From positions 131,537,788-131,601,787 of the forward strand of contig OY744521.1 in NCBI GenBank assembly GCA_963556195.1: a stretch of DNA of 64,000 nt, written 5' to 3'. The number at the start of each line of letters is the position of its first letter. Position 1 is the first letter of the stretch. This DNA comes from Sepiola atlantica. Taxonomy: Eukaryota > Mollusca > Cephalopoda > Sepiida > Sepiolidae. Under the pieces are notes generated by a model. The model made no database searches. It saw only the letters and a program-made list of their open reading frames with translations, and was not told the DNA's origin. The position numbers and the translations under genes are program-made. Of this stretch, positions 38,870 through 50,880 are shown piece by piece.

Positions 38870-41070
38870 GACTGTTGAAGGATGGGGAGGCTAGACTAAC
38901 ATGGCTAGTAAATTGTGATACGAGCCTCATACCCAAAACGAGTAAGATACAAAACCCTACAAAATACATACACATTTGCTGCCTCTTTACAACCTAAACA
39001 ATCTTCACTGGCCTGGTTGCAGACACCATCTACGAACACCTCTCTTCTGGAGTATACCTGGAAAAAGACCAATCAGGGTTCAGGAGTAAGTGTTTAGGCA
39101 CCAAACACCAATTGTTGATCAATAAGACTATCTTTGAGGACTATAGGGCAGTGGAAAATAAATCTAAGCATGGCGTGGATCGATTACCAAAAAGCATACG
39201 ATAGTGTACCCCACGCATGACTCCTGCGCTGCCTTGATCTATATAATATCCATCCAGTTATCAAGAAAACCATAACTGTACAGATGAATATGTGGAAAGC
39301 AAACATAACATGAAGACACACTAATGGAACAATAAAAATCCCTGACGTAAAGATGCGAAGAGGAATCTTCTAAAGAGATAGCTTATCTACTTTACTCTTT
39401 CGCCTGGCAATTGATCCGCCAAGCAAAGTACTAAACAAAAGCCAGTGTCTACAATCTGAGGCAGGGCCGCAAACAAAATCTAAACAAAAGAGTCAACAAC
39501 CTTCTATTCATTGATGACCTCAAGCTGTATGCTAGTTCAGATGCTGACTTAAGCCGACTCTTGCAGGTTGTACATACCGTTTCCAAAGATATGGAATCGA
39601 GTTCGGATAAATGTGTCAATTGTTCTTACAGAGCTGTGAACAAGATCCAAACGGAAAACATACAGCTTGATGAAGATACTGACATCAACTACCTTGAAGA
39701 ACAGGAACAATACAAATACATTGGAATAAATAAAAACGATTCAATCCAACATGCTAAGATGGAAAGACACATTGGCAGCAAATATATACGCCGTGTTAAA
39801 AACATTTGCAAAACAAAGCTTACACACAAACACAAAGTAACTGCCATTAACCAATTAGCTATGCCAGAGATAACATACAGCTTTGGAATTATTGATTGGC
39901 CACAAACGAACATTAATAAATTAGACACTAAAACGAGAAAAATGTTTACAATGTATACAGTAGTTTACAGCAACCAGTGTCTAGCAAGGCTGTATCTTCC
40001 AAGATAGAAATTGAGCATCAACATCGTACCACTATTGTGAGCACCGGCCAATATCTGATGAGCTCACAGAACCCAAACCTTCTGATCGTATGGCAACATC
40101 AAGAACCCAGAGCAAGCAGAACAACCACTATCACAAACCTGGCCAAAATATTTAGACATGAGTGTCTTATAAATTAGGCAGAAACAGACAACAATCCTGC
40201 CACGAAAATAGTCCGCAAGAGCCGCCAGAAATACACCAAACCCTTCTATTCTAGAAAACTGGGAGAATGGGCCAACAAACACCGGGCTAAGTATTTCTTA
40301 GGTGAATTATCCCAGGAATATATAGATAAGGAAAGCTCTGTAGACTGGCTGAAAAGAGGGTTTATCCACTATGATCAGGAGAGAATGATAATGGCTGCTC
40401 AAGATCAAGGCTTGATGACCAATGTACTTAAAAAAATAAGTTGTCTCAGCAAAGATAAAAAGCGCAGGTTCTGCCACACAGAAGTAAAGAGTGTGAGCCA
40501 CCTGATACCCAGTTTTAAGGCCCTCCTGTTATACAATGCGACACAACGGAGAGTGTAAATATTTTCACTGGATTATATGTAAAAAGTTGAATATCCAGTG
40601 TAGGAGCAATGCATGGGAGCATACACCATAAAGAACAGTTGGAAATAATTTATACACTATCCACTATGACTATGCAATCCCATCAGCTACATATCTAGAA
40701 AACGATACTGTTCAACCTAACATCGTGGTATGGGGGGAAATGGAGAAAGTAGCAACCCTAGTTTATTTCCCTGCCCCTAATTATGCAAGAAATAACAGAG
40801 GTGAAAGGGAAATTATTACGAAATACCAAGGGCTTCTGTACGACATGAAAAGAAACTGAAATCTTAAGAAAATCTCCATCATCCCAGCAATTATAGGAGC
40901 GACAGGGCGCAGAAAAATAATTTCAAAAGCTATCTTGCGATATACTCGGTTAAACGAGTGCAAGAGAAATACAAACACTTGCACTTAAAGGGACGGTAAA
41001 AATCTAAAAACATCCCTAGGCTAAAGTGGTAGAAATAGCCGGTGAATATGCCCCATCTGCAGCAAAAACA
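38870..41070 (+). mobile_element. R2-like LINE (RT and restriction-like endonuclease), decayed
   Basis: Plus-strand phrases: TWLVNCDTSLIPK near 38900-38940, LVADTIYEHLSSGVYLEKDQSGFRS near 39010-39090, DDLKLYASSD near 39510-39545 (motif C region), then an open frame 39561-40007 with ESSSDKCVNC, YKYIGINKNDSIQHAKM and AINQLAMPEITYSFGIIDWP, which is the thumb region of R2/R4-type elements. Near 40715-40880 it reads NIVVWGEMEKVATLVYFP, KYQGLLYDMKRN and ISIIPAIIGATG, matching the C-terminal restriction-like endonuclease. A Cys-containing end (CPICSKN) follows near 41050. Many stops; dead and 5'-truncated. Confidence 0.75.
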
Positions 41071-41077
41071 GAAAGAT

Positions 41078-41078
41078 A

Positions 41079-41128
<50 letters not shown>
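41078..41128. repeat. (TA)n microsatellite at the LINE 3' end
   Basis: TA dinucleotides immediately after the R2-like LINE remnant. Confidence 0.93.
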
Positions 41129-41131
<3 letters not shown>

Positions 41132-41980
41132 GTATATAAAGAAAGTAAAACTAGTGTGCACACTATTACCATGATGGAAATAAAAATGTATGCTCGCCAA
41201 GTTTTCGCACTAACATACATATACAATCATTGAATAACATCAGTGACATCATTTTTATCGCATGAATTATTATCATCATTTTTTATGACAAAAGACAATG
41301 AAAACACCAGCAATTATTTATATATAGTGAGTGAGCTCGTAATATATGCGATATGTATTTGTTATTCTCTCCATTTACATCCTCTTTGTCGCGTCAAAAA
41401 AGAAGCAAAAGGCGAGAAACGAGCCATGTTACGAATTGTTAGTTCTAATACATGAATCATACATATTTTTGGCTTTTTTATGATCTTTTCTATTACTTTT
41501 CTCGAGTTTGGACGATGTCAGAGGCAATGAAAAAAAGTATGTGTAAATTTACTTTTTGTTTGTTCATTTGAAGCAAGAAGTGTGGTGGCGGTTATACTAC
41601 GTGTATTTGTATCATTAAAAACGAAATAATTTAATTATTATGCTAAAATACATTAATTATATATACATTTGAAAATATTTAAGATTTTTGTAAATTTGAG
41701 CCTCATTCATTAGGAACTTGGTAACAATACGCCATGAATTTCAATTTCATCTTCATACCCAGTAGTTTATACCATTAATCGCAGACATTTTCTAGAATCA
41801 AAATCATCTAATAGCTTTTGATCAAGATTTTTATAATGATTCCACTCATACGGTATAGTAGTAATATATCTTGAGTTTTACTCTCGGAAGCGAACGGAAA
41901 ATGAGTGTACTGCTTCTGTTACTAGTATAAATGTTACTTGTCCTAGGACGAGTACTCTTCACGTTACGCACACACACACC

Positions 41981-42018
<38 letters not shown>

Positions 42019-42061
42019 TATATATATATATATACATTTATATATGCATACATATATATAA

Positions 42062-42124
<63 letters not shown>

Positions 42125-43315
42125 GAGAGAGATATTTGTTTCAGAATTGTATGCATACATATAGTAGTATAACATATAATTATGGAAATTTAATTACGCT
42201 TTCGAAAGGTTCACGGCATTTAAAACATTGACATTTGTACATCTAAAAAGGGCATTAGCAAAGTATGTTTTTCAATGAGCGATTGTTCCTGATAGACCTG
42301 TTGACATAATTTTAACAAATGAACCAAATCTCAAACTTAGTAGCTCTACTTTTTAATAGCTTGAACTAATATTCAAAAGATGAAAGACAGGTAAGGTTAA
42401 TAGGCTTTACGATATCACGCCGGATTTCGTGGAAACGACCATTGTATAACATGCTATTGGAATCATGTAATGCAGTTTAATAGCACGAACACCCATCGTA
42501 AAATCGTATTTCTGTATTCTACTGTTTTCGATAGCGCGTGAGGTGTTAGACTATAAAAGGATAACACTTAATGATATGCCCCCAAAAGTCTACAGTATAA
42601 TGCTATTCATTTAAATTCAACTAGTATTCGTAAACACCAACACTGATAATACGTCAATAAAGTTGGTTGTCTATTTTTAGGCTCTTACAAATTACTTCAT
42701 TCGATTTACAGAGGACAAATATAGTAAATCCTTCTTGTATATTGCATACCCAATTAATAACAACTTTTATATTCATTTTCTTCTTGGAATACGTTTTCCA
42801 TACACCGGTTGATCAGATAAAGTATCTAAGATTAATATTGACTAAGGCCTGACGACATAGATATCGTCATCAAACTGACAGATATTGACTACGCCAATAA
42901 TCCCGCACATATTTTCGACACCATAGAACCTGCCCACTGTTCTCTCCTTAGCTTTTAGTCTACCACGGAAGACATTGATCATTATGTTAACGCAGATAAG
43001 ACTTAGTACAAAAGTTACAACTACAATGGATCACTTAATACACTCTCTTATGTCTACGCCAAATCAGTAACTTCATTCGCCTAAATTAGCAGTAATATTA
43101 ATTCCCAAGAAGCTAATGTTAAGGCGAGAGTACATAAGCTGCTACGTGTGAAAATATTAAACGAGTCATCTTCCAATCGGTTGTGTTTACTTTCCAATGG
43201 ACATCCTCATAATTTGCCTGATTATTTCCCCCAGAAATGAAAAAGGAAGATAGTTAGTTACTTACAATACGTGTACCTATATAGTACTACTATGCTCTAC
43301 TGATACTATATATTA

Positions 43316-43318
<3 letters not shown>
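41129..43318. other. AT-rich sequence with a large (TA)n block, no gene
   Basis: The TA/TATG block at 41985-42120 gives long false frames on both strands. Elsewhere I see no repeat family or coding signal. Confidence 0.55.
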
Positions 43319-43365
<47 letters not shown>

Positions 43366-43413
43366 TGAAATAGTAATATATATATATATATTAATTTATA
43401 CATATATGTACGC

Positions 43414-43457
<44 letters not shown>
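43319..43457. repeat. (TA)n tracts at the left edge of PLE-3
   Basis: TA at 43319-43361 and 43417-43457 with short interruptions; PLE-3 begins ~30 bp further right. Confidence 0.93.
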
Positions 43458-43462
<5 letters not shown>

Positions 43463-44439
43463 AGAAAGGAAGGATGAGAGTAATCTGACGTAATGGGAAA
43501 TGAAAAAGGAAACACTAAAAGATGTTTTTTATGTATTCATCAACGTTTCGTCTTTATTCGTAAGGCTTCCACAGGATAATAATTTTAAGAAAACTGTCAT
43601 GCAAGTATATAGAAATATTAGGTTTACATGATGAGTTGATAAGAAGAAGTAGTAACCACTACTGAGAGCGCATGACCAGGGTCGGGGCTGAGAGGTGTCG
43701 GTGACAGAGAGTGAAATTAATGTGGATGGCTGTGAGTGAAAAAGGGGAGGGGTGGGAGTCTTAGTGAATTTGTCTTACGGTGAGAGAGAGAGAATGGGGT
43801 GCTGAGGTTTTTGTCCTGGTGAGGCGTAGCAGAGATGTTAAAATGCTGGGGACAAAAGAAGGATTGGGGGGAGGTTCTGTGTCTTTGGTGTGTAAGTAGT
43901 ATCATAGTTTTAGAAAAAGATTTGAAGAAATGAAGATGATTTGAAAGTGAGTAAGAGTGTGAAAGAAGTAGTCGAAAGGGTGAGTTGGGTGGGATGGTTG
44001 AGGGGGAGAGGGGAGATTTCGTTGCGGTCAGGTGTGAAATTTTAGAGGCTAGGAGTATTGACCAGCTGGCTATGTCGGGAATGTGTGAATATAAGTAAGT
44101 TAGAAGGAAGGTGTTGAGATGTGCTGTGCATATGACAATAAGGAGAAGGAAAATAAAAAGAAAGAGAAGGAGAAAAGTGATATTTAATTTCGCGAGAAAT
44201 AGGTGAAATGAAGTTTTGTGCAGGCAGTGTCCATGGTTTGCGATTAAATTGAGGGCAAAGGGAGTTTAAATATCTAAATATTTGTGAGGATGTCAAGATT
44301 GTGTTCATTGGTGAGGCTGTTATTTGTGGTTCAGGTGTTTAGATTCGTGGTGAATGAAAATGTATGTGGGGAGGGGTGTGTGCGTGAGTGTGTATGCGGG
44401 GACTTGTAGATAAGTACAAGTGAGAGCGAGGAGAAGAAA

Positions 44440-44810
44440 GGTTAGCCATGATCTAGGTTTAGCTTTTGTTTGGTTAGGATAATTTTGCTTATTAAGGGGG
44501 ATATATTGTAGAAGCCATTTCGTTGTCTGATAGTGTTGGAGGCTGTGATTAGTGCACTTTACACTAGTCTTCGCCGAGCTTTGTTAGGAATGTATTTGGT
44601 GATGTGTGTCTGTTCAAATTTGAAAGCATGATCGTGCTCTAATACATGGGAGAAAAGTGCACTGAAAGTATTATTGTTTTTCATGTCCCTTTGGTATTCG
44701 CTCAATCTTTTATTCAATTCACGTTGCGTTTCTCCCACGTAAATTTGATGACAGTTGTTGCATGGGACAGTATATTAGCCGGCATGAATGTGTTTTTTTG
44801 GAAATGTCTT
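44440..44810 (-). pseudogene. PLE-3 GIY-YIG endonuclease, decayed
   Basis: The minus strand reads TVPCNNCHQIYVGETQRELNK, RLSEYQRDMKN, FSALFSHVLEHDHAF, then YIPNKARRRLV, a stop, and SALITASNTIRQRNGFYN, ending about 44450. The YVG segment, the Arg after it and the late Glu-to-Ala region (SALITAS, normally E-A) correspond to PLE GIY-YIG endonucleases. The stop just before the helix that normally holds the Glu is inactivating. Confidence 0.82.
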
Positions 44811-45835
44811 GCTCTGTTTAATGTTTGTTTTATAAATTGTGATGTAGTTTGTACTGTTGGAATGCCTAGTTTGTTAAGTGTGTTGCATATGCATGTGTTA
44901 TTAGAATGCGTGGGAAAGAGAAGGGGTCTGTCTATGAGAGAGGTGTTTGGTGTTTGATGTTCTTGTGTGTTGATTTTGGATAATATTTGAAAGGTTTTCT
45001 TCTTGGCATTTAGTATTAAATGGGTGAAGTATTGTAGTGTTTAAAAGAATTAATGATGTGTTTCATTTCTTGATTCATGTATTGAGCACTGTATATTCTA
45101 AGAGCGCGTAAGAATAAGCCTATAATTATACCTGTTTTTATCTTGCTACTGTGGTGAGAGTAGAAGTGTATGTGATCGTGTTTGTGAGTTTTATGCGGTG
45201 TACTTTGAATGCTAGTTTGTTGTTGGACCTTATTAGTTGTGTTAAGTTTGTCTTTGAGGTCATTGATGTGTATATCTACGGGGGGAATAATAATATCATC
45301 AATCTATCTGAAGTATTCGATGTCAGGGTGTAGTTAAAATTTGAAAGGACAGGATTCTATAAATCCTAAGAAGAAGGAGGATACTACACCACTTAGAGGG
45401 TTGCCCATGGGGAGTTCAAATTTTTATTTGTAGAATTCGTCGTTGAATTGGAAATATGTCAGTGATGAGTCTAATTATTTCTATTAACGTGTTGGGAAAA
45501 ATTGTAAGTCGGTTTTGATTTTCTTTAGGTGTGTGTGGAGTAAGTCTAGATACTTTTTAACAGGGACATTAGTGTAAAGCGCTGTTATATATAAGCTATG
45601 TATGTTTTTCTTTTCTACATTAATGTTTTTTTTATTTTGTTAAGGAAGTCACCTAAGTTTTTGATGTAGGAGGGGCTGATGGTGCCAATTAGTGGGGTGA
45701 TAATGTTAGCTTTGGCCCGTGTCATTTTGTGTGTGGTGCAACCTATGCTTGATACAATGAGCCAAATGAGGGTGTCCGGTTTGTGGGTTGTGATGAGCCC
45801 GTATAGCGTAGAAATGACAGGGTGATACTCAAGGA
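44811..45835 (-). pseudogene. PLE-3 reverse transcriptase, 5'-truncated and decayed
   Basis: Downward from 45835: [50 protein letters not shown] (open from 46118 to 45615, but only the part below 45835 is element coding), then LPMGNPLSGVVSSFFLGFIE near 45420-45365, and motif C near 45306-45295 as TAG-Ile-Asp-Asp, so the Tyr of YIDD has become a stop (45304-45306). Downstream thumb sequence is broken up. The catalytic Asp pair itself survives. Confidence 0.85.
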
Positions 45836-45885
45836 AACGTTGATGAATACATAGAAAAAACATATTTTGGTGGTTCTTTTTCATT
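45833..45885 (-). repeat. inverted end fragment of PLE-3 fused to truncated RT
   Basis: Reads in minus sense as ATGGGAAATGAAAAAGAACC followed by TATGTATTCATCAACGTTTC, the same sequence as the plus-strand left end at 43493-43548. It happens to be open and in frame with the RT, producing a chimeric start ([15 protein letters not shown]). Confidence 0.8.
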
Positions 45886-45887
45886 TC

Positions 45888-45890
<3 letters not shown>

Positions 45891-45962
<72 letters not shown>

Positions 45963-46006
45963 TACATACATATCTGATAAGTGTTTATATATATATGCTA
46001 TAGTAA

Positions 46007-46047
<41 letters not shown>
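45891..46047. repeat. (TA)n tracts at the right edge of PLE-3
   Basis: TA at 45891-45959 and about 46005-46047 with a short spacer. Confidence 0.95.
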
Positions 46048-46048
<1 letters not shown>

Positions 46049-46502
46049 AATATACAAATGAGGTATTATGTGCGTATATGTGTATGTATGTTATTAATGA
46101 AATTGGTTGACATGACATTACTTTGCAAGAAGTGTTTCACACAAATATTTTTACATCTCTAATTAGGTTAAAGTCAATAGAATACCGACGATCAGCAAGG
46201 TGAACTTCTTTGATTTGACTTCATCTCAAACGATACTGGTTTCCTTTGTGATTACGCGTATTGTACATGAACGTGTTTGAAGCAAGTTGGTTTTAACTTT
46301 GGTGTATCGACTTTCATTGATTACCGAAATGGTTATACCGAAAATTCTTTAAGTTGTGTGAAAAAATTATCATCAAACAATGATTGATTACTTTTGTCAG
46401 TCGTTTGATAAGAATGGTTACAAAAGTAAATTCGATGTCTAATTAAAGGGAACAATTTTCACTTTTACATTGTTATGAATACACACGCGCACACACACAC
46501 AT

Positions 46503-46559
<57 letters not shown>

Positions 46560-46560
46560 A

Positions 46561-46614
<54 letters not shown>

Positions 46615-46893
46615 CTGGATATTTAAAAAAAAAATTATATTGAAAAAAAATAACACTTTGGGATTCTTTAGATCTTTCAAAATATAGCCTTACAGTTGGC
46701 AACCTCAACATTATTTTCGGTTAAACGTGTCCCACTTATGAGAAACTTCAACTGATGTGCCCCTAATGACAACGATTTTACCCTGTAGAGGTGTGTCTAA
46801 CTCCTTGAGGGAATCACTGGCCATACCTGGTGATCTAGTTTTAATAACAATAGTTATTACAATTATCTTTATATGTATTTTGTGTTATATAAA

Positions 46894-46943
<50 letters not shown>

Positions 46944-46956
46944 TTCTGTGTGTAGA

Positions 46957-47005
<49 letters not shown>

Positions 47006-47834
47006 TTCCACTTAGTTCTAACGGATACATTTGTCTCTTTATGATTTGTTAACATTTACAACTCCAAAATGTGTTGACATTCGCTAGTCTACATCAGCGT
47101 TATGAATGATGTTTAGATTCAAGTTTTAGAACCAGAAAGATCTATACGGATTAATTATTGTCTTGATATTCATCGCTATTCATAAGCGTTTCCAACTTTC
47201 AGATACCAGAAATATCAGAATTACGTCTGATACTTCTAACACAAGATTATATATATACTCTCGGAGTTTAAAAATAAAATTGTATCTTTTAGTTTTTGTT
47301 CAGGCAGGCATCTAGAAGAGGAAAAATTAAATATAAACCCTGCGGTTAACGTGATTACTGGTTATCGGACATTTTTGTCTCACTGGATACATAGTCTCCA
47401 ATACACAAAAGATGTTTGTTATGTCGCACAAGCGTTGGCCAGTATAATCCTGATGCTGTGCTAGTATTTTTTGTTCATGTGATTTTTATGTAAATAACAA
47501 CTATGTGTGCAGTTCGCTGCATAATAACACTTTTTAACCAAAACGGTATGGATATGCTTATTATAGCTAATTCATTGCTAAGCTTGCAATTTGATAATCA
47601 TGCCATGTGCCAGGTTAGTAAATTAACAACGAGTACCTATGAAGCAGAAAAAAAGAAAATAAGTGCTTTAAATTATGGAATTACATTCGATAATCACACC
47701 ACCTCCCAAATCTGTGGAATATTCTGTAAATTATAAACCAATTTAAAACACCATATCCGCATCTCTCACCGGGAGGTTGTACACTAGTATAAAATTGATA
47801 CGAAAAAGTGGTTATACTTGAAAACGAGTAGACA

Positions 47835-47840
<6 letters not shown>
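46048..47840. other. AT-rich sequence with (TA)n tracts, no gene
   Basis: TA tracts at 46505-46612 (with a flanking CA run) and 46898-47001 (with a GT insert). No coding signal outside them. Confidence 0.6.

Positions 47841-47918
<78 letters not shown>
47841..47918. repeat. (CT)n-(TA)n microsatellite
   Basis: CT repeats joined to TA repeats, the third instance of this order in the window. Confidence 0.95.
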
Positions 47919-47921
<3 letters not shown>

Positions 47922-48984
47922 ATCTTTTCAGATTTTAGAATGCAGACCTAATTACTATCTAATTTGACACACCTGTATTTTATTCTGCCTATGAATGAGT
48001 TTGTTTCTTCTTTCCAGCATTTTATTAAGATTCCCAAAGTCATTTTTATTCATTGTAATTTTAAATCCGGTAAAGTAGATTGATAATACGGCGACAATTT
48101 TAAATTATTAATCAGATAATGCAAAGGGGATACATGTTAGTATGAGAAGTAACTGCATTACATACTGTGTTTTGTGATTGCGTATCGTTACTCCGCATGT
48201 TTATGTGTATTTTATTTAACTTTATTATTTTTACAATACGTTTGATCTGAATTAATTTTATATTTGCAAACAATGTATCCAAGTAAAGGTCGGCCAATCC
48301 ATGCACACATTATTAAAATAACTGAACTTGTGTTTACTCTTTTAAATATTTCAAATGATTTTCTTTGCGTTAAAATAAAACAAATATGATAACAGTACCG
48401 TATGTGTCACTGATTTTTTCATTTCATTTTAAAATCATCTTCAGGTTATGATGGCACAATGGACTTAAAAGCTGGTGAAAGAAGAGAGTTTTATTTAATT
48501 TATTTAAATACATCGGAGAAACGCGCACGTGAAAGAATGCCTGATTTAGTTCAAAGAAAGACGTGTTTTAAATGTATTCATGTATGTGTTAATTTATTTT
48601 TTAAATCAATGGCTGATTGATTTGGTGTCGTCGAATAAATATGAAGTGAAAAAATGGGGAGGGAAGAAGTTATTAATTTAATAAAAATGTCGTCACTAAA
48701 CTAAATTACACTACGATTAGATTTTTAAAAATGGTTTTACTAGTCTCATACGCGATATTATTAATGTAAGTTTCAACAGATTAATTCCATTTTTATATCA
48801 ACACCTGAATATGATTCGATAAGGAATCGAAAGCGTTAGTTACAAATACGGAACTGTTTTCATTTGTTCTTATTGTAACACTAAAAACATTAGAACGATT
48901 GGAAATAGAAAACAACAGACAGGTTTTGCTATTTTTATCAGTTTCGCATAAATCAGTAGATGCCGACTAAATACACACAATATA

Positions 48985-49046
<62 letters not shown>
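47919..49046. other. AT-rich sequence ending in (TA)n; possible hammerhead-like remnant near 48808
   Basis: At 48806-48845 the plus strand reads CCTGAATATGATTCGATAAGGAATCGAAAGCGTTAG in segments: a GATTC-loop-GAATC hairpin followed by GAAA, as in stem II plus core of a hammerhead, but the CTGATGA core is disrupted. A (TA)n tract follows at 48980-49046. No gene. Confidence 0.4.
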
Positions 49047-49048
<2 letters not shown>

Positions 49049-50420
49049 CATTCACGGACAGATGCTTTTTCGTTGACTCCGAGTTACACGATGCCGAATG
49101 TACCATCGCTTTTGTCAGATGTTTATTTATCTAAGTAAACAAAACGTCTACTTACAGTAGAAGAATGCATTCTTGTTATATGTTTGTAAGTTACGTAAGC
49201 TAGAGATGCAGAGTGATTTCAAAGGTGCGTCCTCTAACACGAACTTGAACGTAATTCATCAGATTTTACTCAATTAATTTGGCCATATCATACCAACTTA
49301 TTTATACACATAATGCGAATATTTTGTCATTGCTTGGTTGGATTAATTTCATATTGTCGATATAGGCAGTGGACTTCATGTTAAACCCAGCAATGTAATA
49401 TCGCAACGGACCGTTTACAGATAGAAATAGTTTCATTGTGAATCTTAAAGAAGACACCACTTACGAATAGTTCTGCAGAATGATACAGCTTCACATCATA
49501 GCAGTTGAATATGAATAAAAAAGTTTATTCAAGCAACCTAATTGAGTGCAAACCCTTGCAATCAATGACAGCTTCTAGATATCCATGATCGAGCCAATCA
49601 CATAATTGGGACTAATATAACCTAATATGCGCTTAACTAGTACAAATGAATTCTATTATTTAGCGAACCAAATAAATGTTATTCTGAATAATCCGTCACA
49701 GAACAAGTATTTAAAGGCTAACAAGACTAAGAAGCAGTTCATGCAAACGGATGACTAAACTTTTTTATCTTTTACTTAAGATCTTGTTTTTAGAGCAACT
49801 TCAGCAAACCCCTGTAAATACTAGAGTCAAGCCCATTACTAAACCAGGAATTACGAGCTGAAACAAGACAAATTAATGCGACGGCCTTAACTATACTTTG
49901 ATTTCATGTGACTTATCCAGGAGTACTGTTTACAAAACCATACAATTGTTTACGTATGTTATCAAGTACTCATATTTAGCCATCGTACTTGCCTCCAGCG
50001 TTCTTGTAAACATATCTTGCAACAAACGGAGAGAAATCGACAAAAAAAACTTTATTTTGTAATCGAGTAACGTAGATTCGGCAATTTGACACTAACAATG
50101 TCGATAATATAGCTTGTATGTTAATATACATGCAAATATTAAGCTATATCTCTCGCCTCTGGATACATTCTTGTTGACCGAGCCCTAATTATCAAATATC
50201 TGTCATACTTGAAAAGAAACACATACAACTTAGCCGTAGCTATACTTACTTCTACACAATATTTAGCTTTGACAGTTTCATCTATTATAATGTTGTTAAC
50301 GCTGCTTGCTTTGCTAGATTGATCCGATGACTATAACACGTATACAGGATGAATTTGATATACTTCTATATCCTTTTGTTTCAGAACCATTGGAGCATTC
50401 TTTTTTATTTTTAGATATTT
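49047..50420. other. AT-rich sequence, no gene recognised
   Basis: No repeat, frame or RNA motif that I can support. Confidence 0.55.
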
Positions 50421-50424
50421 CACC

Positions 50425-50880
50425 CGTAACAAGGCAGGCCGCTACTGTAGACGTAACGACCTACTTAGAATAAGGAAGTAGATTTAGAGTGGCATCCTAA
50501 GTTGAGAGCTGTCCAGCGATAATAGCGATAAAGTGTGATAGTTGTTTGGTCTAATAGCTGTAGACCATAGACAATAGAATAACACCAGAATATTGGAAGA
50601 GAGTAACCTGCCTCATTATGCAAAACAATTGCAAATTGTAGTTGCATCTTAGTGATCTTTGAATACCTTGAAGAACATATAATTGGAGCTAGAAAAGTGC
50701 GACGTGGATGACAAAGTAGTAGCAAGAAGATGTGGTGACTGTGTCGACACAAGAAGGTCCGTCGTAAATCTGCGGTAAATGGTGCGAGAATATACGGATC
50801 AGGCAATGTGGAAATTTCTGGTAGAGATGGGCATCGGATAAGCGACTGAAGATAGAGGTACAAGAGCATGTTTGGTATAC
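50425..50880 (-). mobile_element. probable LINE 3'-end fragment
   Basis: The reverse complement of 50430-50465 (GTTACGTCTACAGTAGCG and GCCTTGTTACGGGTG) matches the reverse complement of 57045-57095 next to a clear LINE remnant, suggesting a shared LINE 3' untranslated end. The 134-codon minus frame upstream (50465-50869) has no domain I can name. Assignment rests mainly on the 3' match. Confidence 0.4.

Larger units (their letters stand above)
43487..45885 (-). mobile_element. PLE-3: third Penelope-like element, 5'-truncated with inverted end copy
   Basis: The minus-strand coding remnants give a third PLE family. The left (3') end begins with ATGGGAAATGAAAAAGG and GATGTTTTTTATGTATTCATCAACGTTTC (43493-43548, described in two parts). 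The right edge holds the same ~55 bp in opposite orientation (about 45885 down to 45833), directly abutting the truncated RT. Both sides are bordered by (TA)n tracts. The coding region has several stops, so the copy is dead. Confidence 0.85.

Noticed and set aside
43535..43575. GACGAAACG on the minus strand at the PLE-3 end, resembling the 3' half of a hammerhead
   Set aside because: The CTGATGA core is replaced by CTGTGGA and stem II is weak; not enough for a ribozyme call.
44646..44957. 103-codon plus-strand frame
   Set aside because: Antisense to the PLE-3 GIY-YIG endonuclease and RT tail.
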